From positions 1-14,581 of the forward strand of contig JAXMAR010000077.1 in NCBI GenBank assembly GCA_046350295.1: a stretch of 14,581 nt of DNA, written 5' to 3'. Positions 8,527-14,581 of the stretch are shown piece after piece. The DNA is from JAXMAR01 sp046350295 (GTDB lineage Bacteria; Planctomycetota; Planctomycetia; Gemmatales; Gemmataceae). How positions within the stretch are numbered: the stretch's first letter is position 1; each line of letters opens with the position of its first letter. Both the position numbers and the translations under genes were made by a program. Below the pieces are notes generated by a model. That model did no database searches, was not told the DNA's origin, and saw only the letters and a list, made by a program, of their open reading frames with translations.

Positions 8527-8945
8527 TCAATCGAAATGATCGTCCCCGCTCCCGCCGGGCAGTTCGCCGAGGCCGGGGGTGCGCTCGTCCACGCGGCTGG
8601 TCTGCCAGTTGTCGACCGGCGGATGGCGGCTGGAAGACGGGCAGGGGAAGAGGAAGTGAAGGAGAGCGCTGCACGAACGGTTCGTAGAGGGCGCGGCTCG
8701 GTCAGCAGCTTTGGCGGCGCCGGGGGCGAGGCCGGTGGCGTGTCTGCGCTTCTTGCCAGGAGAGCCGACTGGTCGTCCGGCAGGCGGTCGGGCGGAGACT
8801 GCGGCGGCGTGCCGAAGAGGAGGGCGAGGTCGACGGCGGCATGGCGGGCCATGGCAAACGTCAGGCGGGCCTGGTGGCGATCGGGCCCGTCCGCGGCTCG
8901 CCATGAGGAGCGCGGTATCGAGGATCGTCGTGAGCGCGCGACGAC
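8527..8945 (-). pseudogene. Frameshifted C-terminal tail of the potassium channel
   Basis: Downstream of the intact part, coding-like segments appear in successive minus-strand frames: ALTTILDTALLMA (about 8936-8898), HQARLTFAMARHAAVDLALL with FGTPPQSPPDRLPDDQ, then RALYEPFVQ with PLPLPVFQPPS, then VDNWQTSRVDERTPGLGELP and a stop at 8527. At least four shifts are needed (near 8940, 8895, between 8690 and 8780, and near 8615). The joined reading gives a protein of about 370 residues, with a helical cytoplasmic domain and a closing Val-Asp-Asn-Trp-Gln-Thr-Ser motif that I recall from planctomycete homologues. This may be true decay or consensus errors. Confidence 0.6.
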
Positions 8946-9646
8946 TGGTTCTCGTGCTGCGAGCGATAGTAGCTGAGGACGGGAAAGGAGAGATGACTCT
9001 CCAGCAATTCGGCGGCCCAGCGCTCCCATTCCATCAACAGGGGACCGGCGCTCGCGCCCTGCCCGGCCACGGCGAGGCGGCGCAGCAATTCGCCGGCGGA
9101 AGGGGGCGAGCCGGCGCGGGCGTCGAGCAGGGAGATGGTGATCTCGCGCCGCGAGAAAGCCTGGTAAAGGACCGGCAGGTAGCTGATGACGAGGGCGAGG
9201 AAGCCGAAGCCGATGCCCGCCTCGGTGACGCTGAGCGCCTTGCCCCAGGGGTCGCGCGGGACGACGTCGCCATAGCCGAGGGTGAAGAATGTCGTGCCGC
9301 TGAAGTAGGCGTAGGCGCCGAAGCCGCCGTCGCTGTCAGCGGGCCCGGACAGGGGAGACGCGATCGACCAGTGAAGCAGGGCGAAGCTGAAGATCAGGCC
9401 CATGGCCCAGACGGCGAGCAGACCGAAGAGCGAGAGCGGTCCGAAGACACTGAGGAAGCCCAGGCGCCAGCGGCCGACGGGGAAAAGGCGAGCCGCGCCG
9501 CGCCAGACGATCCAGGTCGAGCGATAGTAAAGTCGGGCGAGCCGCCAGCCATGCCGGACGCGGCGCGGCAGGATCATGACCTCGAAGGCGTCGACGAGGA
9601 TGACCAGGATCAACGTGATGGCGAGGAGGGCGCCGAGCCAGAGCAT
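8861..9646 (-). CDS. Potassium channel family protein, N-terminal membrane and pore part (open frame)
   Basis: This inner-membrane ion channel of the two-TM/pore type selectively passes K+. ATG 9646 is preceded by GGAAG. Residues 1-22 are a TM helix (MLWLGALLAITLILVILVDA). Residues about 63-92 hold a second TM helix (GFLSVFGPLSLFGLLAVWAM). A pore loop follows with the selectivity filter TTFFTLGYGDVVP, matching the TxGYGD signature of K+ channels, and then a last TM helix (EAGIGFGFLALVISYLPVLY). The cytoplasmic part starts FSRREITISLLDARAGSPPS. No RCK domain is visible. The frame is genuine to about residue 235 (LSFPVLSYYRSQHENQS); the last 27 residues (SRAHDDPRY to the stop at 8861) look out of frame. 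The real protein likely continues to 8527 (next entry). Confidence 0.85.
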   Translation of the reverse strand: MLWLGALLAITLILVILVDAFEVMILPRRVRHGWRLARLYYRSTWIVWRGAARLFPVGRWRLGFLSVFGPLSLFGLLAVWAMGLIFSFALLHWSIASPLSGPADSDGGFGAYAYFSGTTFFTLGYGDVVPRDPWGKALSVTEAGIGFGFLALVISYLPVLYQAFSRREITISLLDARAGSPPSAGELLRRLAVAGQGASAGPLLMEWERWAAELLESHLSFPVLSYYRSQHENQSSRAHDDPRYRAPHGEPRTGPIATRPA

Positions 9647-9743
9647 GGGACGCTTCCGGGAACGGGAGAGTTGACGTTAGCTTAGCGAGACCGGGGGAGG
9701 TCGCTATGTGAAGGAAAAGCCACTTGGGTTATAGTGGAAAGGA
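9647..9743. other. Divergent spacer between channel and small ORF
   Basis: This 97-bp spacer must hold the start signals of both divergent genes. TATAGT (plus strand) reads TATAAC on the minus strand near 9730-9735, so either could serve as a -10 box, but no good -35 partner is evident. AGCGA..ACC and GGTCGCT near 9685-9706 form an imperfect hairpin. Confidence 0.3.
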
Positions 9744-9920
9744 ATGAACACCCACGTCATCAGCGCGCAGGCCTGGGAAAGGATGGTAACCGCCGTGGAG
9801 AAAGTGCGCGACCGCCTGCGCCGAGCCGTGCAGGCGCTCGAGCGGGCAGTCGGCGCCATGGTCGGATGTGCGCTTGCCTGGTATTGCTGCGTTACCGGGT
9901 TTTTGCTCATCGACAAGTAA
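9744..9920 (+). CDS. Small protein of 58 residues (possible remnant of a nucleotidyltransferase-like gene)
   Basis: ATG 9744 is preceded by GGAAAGGA and the frame ends at TAA 9918-9920. The N-terminal part is a charged amphipathic helix (WERMVTAVEKVRDRLRRAVQ). The C-terminal part is hydrophobic and Cys-rich (VGCALAWYCCVTGFLLIDK) and could span or line a membrane. The opening MNTHVISAQAWERMV and following helix remind me of planctomycete nucleotidyltransferase-like proteins whose next segment is an Ala-Val-Val-Gly-Gly motif; here that region reads AMVGCALAW, so this may be a truncated or decayed copy. That likeness is from memory and unconfirmed. The alternative is a genuine small membrane-associated protein. 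Confidence 0.45.
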   Translation: MNTHVISAQAWERMVTAVEKVRDRLRRAVQALERAVGAMVGCALAWYCCVTGFLLIDK

Positions 9921-10131
9921 TGCGCCGGGAAGGTGGTCAAATCTCTTCGCACGCAATCTTGACCTTGGGAGGCCAAAGGGCGCGTGTGCAGCGATCCTCG
10001 TTAATCTGTCATTTCGCTTTCGGTTCTCCTCCTGGGCTTCCCGCCTTTCCTGTGTTGACGCAATCGCGCCGCAAAAACTACCATGATCGAGACGGCTTTG
10101 CGCCGCAGACGGCATCCCACGAAAGAAATCC
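9921..10131. other. Upstream region of ispG
   Basis: No gene is supported in these 211 bp. A T/C-rich stretch (10003-10050) precedes a promoter candidate. The RBS of ispG is weak (GAAAGAAATCC before ATG). Confidence 0.4.
10055..10084 (+). promoter_or_regulatory. Candidate ispG promoter
   Basis: TTGACG (10055-10060) is 5 of 6 to the -35 consensus and lies 18 bp before TACCAT (10079-10084), 4 of 6 to the -10 consensus. The spacing equals that of the two rRNA promoters. Transcription would start near 10091, about 40 nt before the ispG ATG. This is a sequence match only. Confidence 0.35.
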
Positions 10132-11313
10132 ATGACCTACCAGCACACCTTCCAGCGCCACAAAACCCGCGAAGTCCGCGTCGGCAATCTCGTCGTCGGC
10201 GGCGACAATCCGATCTGGGTACAGTCGATGACGACGCCCGATACGCACGACGTCGAGGCGACGGTCGCGCAGATTCACCGCCTCGAGGAGGCGGGCTGCG
10301 AGATCGTGCGCGTCACCGTGCCCAAACCGGAGGACGCGGCGGTCCTGAGCGTCATCAAGCGGCGCATCGGCATTCCGCTCATTTGCGACATCCACTTCGA
10401 CTACAAGATGGCGCTGGCGGCCCTCGATCACCCGGTCGACAAGATCCGCATCAACCCGGGCAACATCGGCGGCATGGACCGCTTCCGGCAAGTGCTGCGC
10501 AAGGCGAAGGACAAGGGCATCCCGATGCGGATCGGCGTCAACGCGGGGAGCCTGGAACGTGAGTTCGCGATGAAGTACGGCTTCCCGTGCCCGCCCGCCA
10601 TGGTCGACAGCGCCCTGCGCTACATCGAGATCGCGGAATCGGAAGGCTATCACGACATGATCGTGTCGCTCAAGTCGTCGGACGTCTTGACCGTCGTCGA
10701 GGCCTATCGGCTGTACGCGAAGCAGGCGAACTACCCGACCCACATCGGCGTCACCGAGGCGGGCAAGGCGCCGTATGCGGTGACGAAGTCGGCGTGCGGC
10801 CTGGCGCCAATTCTCCTGGACGGCATCGGCGATACGATCCGCATCAGCCTGCTGGGGGACCCGGTCCCGGAAATCGCGGCCGCGTTCGACATCCTGCAAG
10901 CGACGCAGCGGCGCGTGCGCAAGCCGGAATTGATCGCCTGCCCGACTTGCGGCCGACTCGAGATCGACCTGGAGAAGATCATCGCGGAGCTTGAAGAGCG
11001 GCTGGCGGGCAAGTCGACCGCGATCAAGATCAGCGTCCTGGGCTGCGTGGTCAACGGGCCAGGGGAAGCGCGCGAGGCGGACCTGGGCATCGCGGCGGGC
11101 AAGGGCAAGGGCGTCATCTTCAAACGCGGCGAGATCGTGCGGCACGTGCTGGAAGCCGACATGGTCAACGCGCTGATGGAAGAGATCGCGGCCTGGGAGA
11201 AAGAGGAAGCGGAGAAGGGGACGCTGCGGCCGGGGGCGGCGACGATCGGCGGCGCGACGCGGGAGGAAGTAGTGGTGGAGGAGGGGAAGATGGCGTTGCC
11301 GATGTTACGGTGA
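10132..11313 (+). CDS. ispG: 4-hydroxy-3-methylbut-2-en-1-yl diphosphate synthase (IspG/GcpE)
   Basis: This cytoplasmic [4Fe-4S] enzyme of the MEP pathway reductively opens 2-C-methylerythritol 2,4-cyclodiphosphate to HMBPP, the penultimate step to IPP and DMAPP. At 393 residues it has the usual length of the two-domain bacterial form. The N-terminal TIM-barrel carries NPIWVQSMTTPDTHDVEAT, VRVTVPKPEDA, LICDIHFDYKMAL, IRINPGNIG, IGVNAGSLE and HIGVTEAG. The C-terminal cluster domain has CPTCGR (Cys270, Cys273) and LGCVVNGPGEA (Cys305, Glu312). These are the same residue numbers as the cluster ligands I remember for E. coli IspG. The C-terminus extends about 25 residues past the conserved core with a charged and Gly/Ala-rich tail. 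It forms its own unit: terminator directly after, weak promoter candidate before. Confidence 0.97.
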   Translation: MTYQHTFQRHKTREVRVGNLVVGGDNPIWVQSMTTPDTHDVEATVAQIHRLEEAGCEIVRVTVPKPEDAAVLSVIKRRIGIPLICDIHFDYKMALAALDHPVDKIRINPGNIGGMDRFRQVLRKAKDKGIPMRIGVNAGSLEREFAMKYGFPCPPAMVDSALRYIEIAESEGYHDMIVSLKSSDVLTVVEAYRLYAKQANYPTHIGVTEAGKAPYAVTKSACGLAPILLDGIGDTIRISLLGDPVPEIAAAFDILQATQRRVRKPELIACPTCGRLEIDLEKIIAELEERLAGKSTAIKISVLGCVVNGPGEAREADLGIAAGKGKGVIFKRGEIVRHVLEADMVNALMEEIAAWEKEEAEKGTLRPGAATIGGATREEVVVEEGKMALPMLR

Positions 11314-11351
11314 GATCAATGATCACAGGTCAGGAAAGCGCGAGGCGCCAC

Positions 11352-11389
11352 CCCGCAGGTTCGAAGACTCGCCTGCGGGCTTTTTTTTT
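11352..11389 (+). terminator. Intrinsic terminator of ispG
   Basis: CCCGCAGG (11352-11359) and CCTGCGGG (11372-11379) form a perfect 8-bp GC stem around a 12-nt loop. One C and nine Ts (11381-11389) follow. It lies 39 nt after the ispG stop and 25 bp before the convergent EndoIII-like gene ends. It acts on the plus strand only; no T-run lies on the other side. Confidence 0.93.
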
Positions 11390-11414
11390 GGAGTTTTCTG
11401 GAGGGGCGCCTTTT

Positions 11415-12119
11415 TCAGCGGGATTTCTTGCCGCTGGCCACCACGGTCTGCTTGCGTTCCTGGCCGGTGGGGCAGACGCTGAGCATGGGGCAGCGCGGGC
11501 AGTTGGGGTCGGATTCGAAGCAGAAGTCCTGGGCGACAACGCTGATCAGGTCGAGGAACATTTGCCCCTTGGCCTTCGGGACCAGGTGTTCGACGGAGGC
11601 CCGGAGCGTTTCCGGGTCGGTCTTGCCACCTTCGTCGATGACGGCGAGGCGGCGCAGGCAACGGATAGTGTCGTCGTCCAAGGGGACGGCGTGGCCGCCC
11701 AGGCTCTGGTGGATGATCCAGGCGACGACGTAATCGTCGGCGCCCTTGTAGCGTTCGATCTGCTTGGCGGCCTGCTTGAGGCCTTTCTTGACGATGGGCT
11801 CCAGGTCGAAGGAGAAGGTGGCCTCGAACACTTGCTGGAGGAAGTCGATGATGCGCTGGGCGCGGGTTTCGGGCTCGTCGACGGCGGAGGCGAGGGCGTT
11901 GGCCACCTCGCGCATCAGGCTGACGCGGACCTCGTTCCAGTCGAAGAAGCGTTGCTTGAGGCCGGCGAACGCGCGATTGGCGGCGTCGCGCGTCGTGCCT
12001 TCGCGGCAGATGGCGTAGATGAACTGCTCCAGGACGGGCAGCTCGTGCGTCTCCGGCTTGTAACCCTTGCCGACGGCGCTGAAAAGGTGGTTGAGGACGC
12101 GTTGCTTGCTCGTGGACAT
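11415..12119 (-). CDS. Divergent endonuclease III-like protein with FCL [4Fe-4S] motif
   Basis: The 234-residue product resembles the HhH-GPD DNA glycosylase fold (EndoIII/MutY). The C-terminus has Cys200-x6-Cys207-x2-Cys210-x5-Cys216, exactly the spacing of the EndoIII iron-sulfur loop. By my alignment, YKGADDYVVAWI (124-135) falls where EndoIII has the hairpin LPGVGRKTA. The hairpin Gly-Val-Gly and the catalytic Lys are therefore lost, with Tyr130 at the Lys position, while an Asp (Asp149 in LDDDTI) remains at the catalytic Asp position. Loss of Lys with Asp retained is typical of monofunctional glycosylases, but the weak HhH hairpin leaves DNA binding uncertain. It follows rbfA on the same strand after 89 bp and may be cotranscribed. 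No SD is close to the ATG (GGAAGGGAG lies about 11-19 nt upstream). Alternative: a non-catalytic paralogue. Confidence 0.75.
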   Translation of the reverse strand: MSTSKQRVLNHLFSAVGKGYKPETHELPVLEQFIYAICREGTTRDAANRAFAGLKQRFFDWNEVRVSLMREVANALASAVDEPETRAQRIIDFLQQVFEATFSFDLEPIVKKGLKQAAKQIERYKGADDYVVAWIIHQSLGGHAVPLDDDTIRCLRRLAVIDEGGKTDPETLRASVEHLVPKAKGQMFLDLISVVAQDFCFESDPNCPRCPMLSVCPTGQERKQTVVASGKKSR

Positions 12120-12167
12120 TGGGGGTCCGCTCCCTTCCTGGGTGATTTCTCCTGGGGGCCAGGTCCG

Positions 12168-12186
12168 CCCGGTTCTGCGAACCGGG
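12168..12186 (-). other. Tight hairpin between rbfA and the EndoIII-like gene
   Basis: CCCGGTTC (12168-12175) and GAACCGGG (12179-12186) form a perfect 8-bp stem with a 3-nt loop, 22 nt after the rbfA stop on the minus strand. No T-run follows, so full termination is doubtful. It may attenuate transcription or protect the mRNA 3' end of the infB operon. Confidence 0.4.
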
Positions 12187-12208
12187 GCTAAACGAGCGGG
12201 CCCCGGGC

Positions 12209-12601
12209 TCAGTCGGTTTCGTCGGCCTCTTCCGGTTCCGCGGTTTTCGGCGTCTCTCCCTGGTGCAGCGCCTCGTGGATGAGGCGAGCGATCTCGATGC
12301 TGTTCTTCACTCCCTCATCCTTGACGAACGTGAGGGCCGGAGTGAAGCGGGTCTTGAGCCGGCTGCCGAGCTTTTTCTGGACGAAGCCGGCCGCGTGCCT
12401 GAGGCCGTGCATACACAGGTCCTGTTCGCGCTGGCTGCCCATGATGGAGACGAAGACCTTGGCGTGCTGCAGGTCGGCGGAAACCTCGGCGCGCGTGACG
12501 GTGACGTTCTTGACACGCGGGTCGTTCAGCTCGAACAGGACGGTCTCGCTCGCCACTTCGCGAATCACTTCGGCGACGCGGGCGAGGCGGTAGGGTTTCA
12601 T
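12209..12601 (-). CDS. rbfA: 30S ribosome-binding factor A
   Basis: RbfA binds the free 30S subunit near the 16S 5' helix and assists late maturation, especially in the cold. The 130-residue protein starts MKPYRLARVAEVIREVAS and shows the type II KH-like core: NDPRVKNVTVTRAEVSADL, HAKVFVSIMG, LRHAAGFVQKKLGSRLKTRF and TPALTFVKDEG. The acidic tail (TAEPEEADETD) is common in the family and not catalytic. Its ATG overlaps the DUF503 stop by one base (TAATG), implying translational coupling. The order infB-DUF503-rbfA is conserved in many bacteria and supports the call. Confidence 0.95.
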   Translation of the reverse strand: MKPYRLARVAEVIREVASETVLFELNDPRVKNVTVTRAEVSADLQHAKVFVSIMGSQREQDLCMHGLRHAAGFVQKKLGSRLKTRFTPALTFVKDEGVKNSIEIARLIHEALHQGETPKTAEPEEADETD

Positions 12602-12879
12602 TAGACTTCCATCTCGTGGTCGAGGAACTCCGCGATCGGGTGCACGCGCAGCGCCTGGACGATCTGTCCGAGGGCGGTCTTCACATGCTGCGCCTCGTTG
12701 CTCACCATCGCCATGCCGAGGACGGCGAGGCGCGGGTTGTCGAGCGACTCGATCTCGGCGATCGACACGTTGAAGCTGTTGGCCAACTTGTCCTTGATGC
12801 TCTGCACCACTTGCCGCTTGTCCTTGAGGGTGCGGGCTTCGCGGATCAGCAAACGGACTCGCAGCGTGCCGACGATCAT
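12601..12879 (-). CDS. DUF503 family protein (YlxP-like)
   Basis: The 92-residue protein opens MIVGTLRVRLLIREARTLKD and continues KRQVVQSIKDKLANSFNVSI and AEIESLDNPRLAVLGMAMVS, the signature of DUF503/YlxP. The family forms small ferredoxin-like folds encoded between infB and rbfA in many bacteria. A role in 30S or ribosome assembly is suspected from context but not established here. The start is fixed by family alignment. Unusually, the ATG stands directly after the heptanucleotide array, so no normal Shine-Dalgarno is present; the repeats supply only GAAAG-type purine runs. Its stop overlaps the rbfA start. Confidence 0.92.
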   Translation of the reverse strand: MIVGTLRVRLLIREARTLKDKRQVVQSIKDKLANSFNVSIAEIESLDNPRLAVLGMAMVSNEAQHVKTALGQIVQALRVHPIAEFLDHEMEV

Positions 12880-12882
12880 GGC

Positions 12883-12987
12883 TTTCAGCTTTCAGCTTTC
12901 AGCTTTCAGCTCTCAGCTCTCAGCTCTCAGCTCTCAGCTCTCAGCTCTCAGCTCTCAGCTTTCAGCTTTCAGTTCTCAGCTTTCAGC
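12883..12987. repeat. Heptanucleotide tandem array, 15 units
   Basis: Fifteen in-phase 7-bp units fill 105 bp: four TTTCAGC (12883-12910), seven TCTCAGC (12911-12959), then TTTCAGC, TTTCAGT, TCTCAGC, TTTCAGC, followed by a decaying unit TATCACC (12988-12994). Variants differ mainly at position 2. The array lies in the infB-DUF503 spacer and ends three bases from the DUF503 start codon. On the mRNA strand the unit is GCTGARA; because 7 is not a multiple of 3, it puts UGA in all three frames within 21 nt. Short heptad repeats like this are known from cyanobacteria and other bacteria, and are usually attributed to replication slippage. Confidence 0.95.
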
Positions 12988-13008
12988 TATCACCCAGAAG
13001 CTACCCGC

Positions 13009-13054
13009 AGTGTCTGGCTGATAGCTGAGAGCTGATAACTGAGAGCTAGACACT
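13009..13054. repeat. Inverted mini-array of the same heptads bounded by a 7-bp inverted repeat
   Basis: GCTGATA, GCTGAGA, GCTGATA and ACTGAGA (13017-13044) are the reverse-complement orientation of the neighbouring array. They are flanked by AGTGTCT (13009-13015) and AGACACT (13048-13054). The right repeat overlaps the infB stop codon (13053-13055). Together with the larger array, about 16 bp (CAGCTTTCAGCTATCA near 12978-12993 against 13016-13032) can form a hairpin or cruciform with one mismatch. Confidence 0.85.
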
Positions 13055-14581
13055 AAAGCGTGCGCTGCACCTGCTCGACCTTGAAGGCCTCGATCACGTC
13101 GCCGACCTTGATGTCGTCGTAGCCGGCGACCTTGATGCCGCACTCGAAGCCTTCGCGGACCTCGGCGACGTCTTCCTTGAACCGTTTGAGGGACTCCAGG
13201 CCGGCGCTGCGGTCGGCGGGCGGGTAGATGACGACGCCCTCGCGGATGACGCGGACCTTGGCGTTGCGGCGGATGATGCCCTGCGTCACGTAGCAGCCGG
13301 CGATGGTGCCGACGCGGCTGATCTTGAACGTCTCGCGGATCATGGCGCGGCCCAGGTGCACGACCTCCTCGCGCGGCTTGAGCTTGCCTTCCAGCGCCGA
13401 CTTGATGTCGTTGGTCAGGTTGTAGATGATGTCGTACTCACGGATCTGGACGCCCTTCTCCTCGGCAAGGTTCAGGGCGCGGTCGTCCGGAACCACGTTG
13501 AAGCCGACGATCATCGTGTCTTGCGGCGAGGCAAGGGCGAGCCAGACGTCGTTCTCGGTGATGGCGCCGATGCCCGCCTCGAGGATGCGGACACGCACTT
13601 CCTCGTGCTTGAGCTTTTCCAGCTCCTTGCGGATGGCCTCGATGGAGCCGCGGAAGTCGGCCTTGAGGATGACCTTGAGCTCGGTGATCTTCGTCTCGGT
13701 GAGACGCTCGAGGGTGAGCGGGCCGCGCGACGCCGTGAAGCTCGATTCCTGCCGGGCCTGGCGCCGCCCTTCGGCGATCTCGCGGGCGGAGGTCAACTCC
13801 TGGAGCACCAGGAACGGATCGTCGGCGTCCGGCACTTCGTCCAGGCCGGTGATGCGGACGGGGACGCTCGGCCCCGCGTCCTCGAGCGGCCGGCCCTGGT
13901 CGTCGTACATCTGGCGGATGCGGCCATAGGCGGCGCCGCACAGGACGATGTCGCCGCGACGAAGCGTGCCGTTGCGGACCAGAAGGGTGGCGCGGACGCC
14001 CTCGCCTTCGCTCAGCGCGGCTTCGAGACAGGTGCCCTGGCCGGGGCGGTTCGGATTGGCCTTGAGCTCCTTGAGTTCGGCGACGACGGTGATGGCTTCC
14101 AGCAGATCGGAAATGCCCTTGCCGGTGGCGGCGCTGGTCTCGACGAACGGGATGTCGCCGCCCATGTTGTCGGGCAACAGGTTGAGGCTGTAGAGCTGCT
14201 GGCGCGTCTTGGTGATGTTGGCGCTCGGCATGTCCACCTTGTTGATGGCGATGACGAGCGAGACGCCGGCGGCACGGGCGTGGTTGATGGCTTCCTCGGT
14301 CTGGGGCATGACGCCGTCGTCGGCGGCGACGACGATGACCGCGATGTCCGTCACCTGGGCGCCGCGGGCGCGCATCTTGGTGAAGGCCTCGTGGCCGGGG
14401 GTGTCGAGGAACGTGATCGGGTGCACCTTGCCTTCGCTGTCGGTGTGCTCGACGCGCCAGGCGCGGATAACCTGGGTGATGCCGCCGGCCTCGGTGGCGA
14501 CGACGTTGGAGCGGCGGATCTTGTCCAAGAGCGAGGTCTTGCCGTGGTCGACGTGCCCCATGACCGTGACGATGGGCGCCC
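13053..14581 (-). CDS. infB: Translation initiation factor IF-2 (5' end beyond the window)
   Basis: IF-2 is a GTPase that delivers initiator tRNA to the 30S subunit and promotes subunit joining. The frame is open to the right edge (APIVTV precedes MGHVDHGKT), so the N-terminal region and true start are missing. G motifs are all visible: G1 GHVDHGKT, G2 EAGGITQ, G3 DTPGHEAF, G4 NKVD and G5 ETSA. Domain II has RNGTLRRGDIVLCGAAYGR. Domain III has ELKVILKADFRGSIEAIRKE. The C-terminal domain has GCYVTQGIIRRNAKVRVIRE and ends FKVEQVQRTL at TAG 13053-13055. It is the first visible gene of the minus-strand translation operon. A 173-bp repeat-filled gap separates it from DUF503, an unusually long spacing for this operon. 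Confidence 0.97.
   Translation of the reverse strand, partial: APIVTVMGHVDHGKTSLLDKIRRSNVVATEAGGITQVIRAWRVEHTDSEGKVHPITFLDTPGHEAFTKMRARGAQVTDIAVIVVAADDGVMPQTEEAINHARAAGVSLVIAINKVDMPSANITKTRQQLYSLNLLPDNMGGDIPFVETSAATGKGISDLLEAITVVAELKELKANPNRPGQGTCLEAALSEGEGVRATLLVRNGTLRRGDIVLCGAAYGRIRQMYDDQGRPLEDAGPSVPVRITGLDEVPDADDPFLVLQELTSAREIAEGRRQARQESSFTASRGPLTLERLTETKITELKVILKADFRGSIEAIRKELEKLKHEEVRVRILEAGIGAITENDVWLALASPQDTMIVGFNVVPDDRALNLAEEKGVQIREYDIIYNLTNDIKSALEGKLKPREEVVHLGRAMIRETFKISRVGTIAGCYVTQGIIRRNAKVRVIREGVVIYPPADRSAGLESLKRFKEDVAEVREGFECGIKVAGYDDIKVGDVIEAFKVEQVQRTL

Noticed and set aside
8711..9685. A 324-codon plus-strand ORF
   Set aside because: It is antisense to the K+ channel, whose TxGYGD filter and TM helices are clear; the ORF is Glu/Gly/Arg-rich low-complexity sequence.
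11310..12191. A 293-codon plus-strand ORF
   Set aside because: It reads through the ispG terminator and antisense to the EndoIII-like gene; its Gly/Asp/Val-rich shadow composition argues against a gene.
12616..13035. Plus-strand ORFs giving Ser-Gln-Leu-Ser-Ala repeats
   Set aside because: The repetitive protein is only the translation of the heptanucleotide array and is antisense to DUF503.
12883..13054. CRISPR array
   Set aside because: Units are 7 bp and contiguous without spacers, and no cas genes are present.

Overview
The window is chromosomal DNA from a planctomycete, most likely a Gemmataceae-like member. The 16S rRNA gene contains, base for base, the targets I remember for three group probes: PLA46 (828-845), PLA886 (1655-1673) and EUB338-II (1125-1142). 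The DNA is GC-rich. The 16S gene stands alone, with no tRNA, 23S or 5S gene following it here, as is common in planctomycetes. The protein genes also fit: a Ser/Thr kinase-TM-TPR protein with a DWG motif, and a lipoprotein-type TolC homologue with a Pro-rich tail.

Layout. (1) 1-60: the first codons of a minus-strand gene leaving the window. (2) 61-2440: a 16S transcription unit with two sigma70-like promoters, a boxA-like leader, 16S at 783-2321, and a trailer that can base-pair with the leader. (3) 2822-5314: a membrane Ser/Thr kinase with a TPR C-terminal half; its kinase domain is broken by about nine single-base frameshifts. (4) 5351-5536: an orphan fragment that looks coding. (5) 5775-8402: a TolC-family outer-membrane efflux protein. 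(6) 8527-9646, minus strand: a TxGYGD potassium channel, convergent with tolC, whose cytoplasmic tail is also frameshifted. (7) 9744-9920: a 58-residue small ORF. (8) 10132-11313: ispG of the MEP isoprenoid pathway, with a textbook terminator. (9) 11415-14581, minus strand: the end of the conserved translation operon infB - DUF503 (ylxP-like) - rbfA, followed by a divergent endonuclease III-like [4Fe-4S] protein. A 15-unit heptanucleotide array with a short inverted counterpart fills the infB-DUF503 spacer.

How the genes relate. infB, DUF503 and rbfA serve translation initiation and 30S maturation. The 16S locus is unlinked from 23S, so its processing signals must be self-contained, and the leader/trailer helix fits that. 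The other genes look like independent units.

I see no defence island, CRISPR, phage or biosynthetic cluster, and no strong candidate for a wholly new system. The observations most worth checking are the 16S leader/trailer helix, the heptad array inside the translation operon, the EndoIII-like protein without the catalytic lysine, and the clustering of single-base indels at short G/C runs. That clustering may reflect consensus errors rather than biology.
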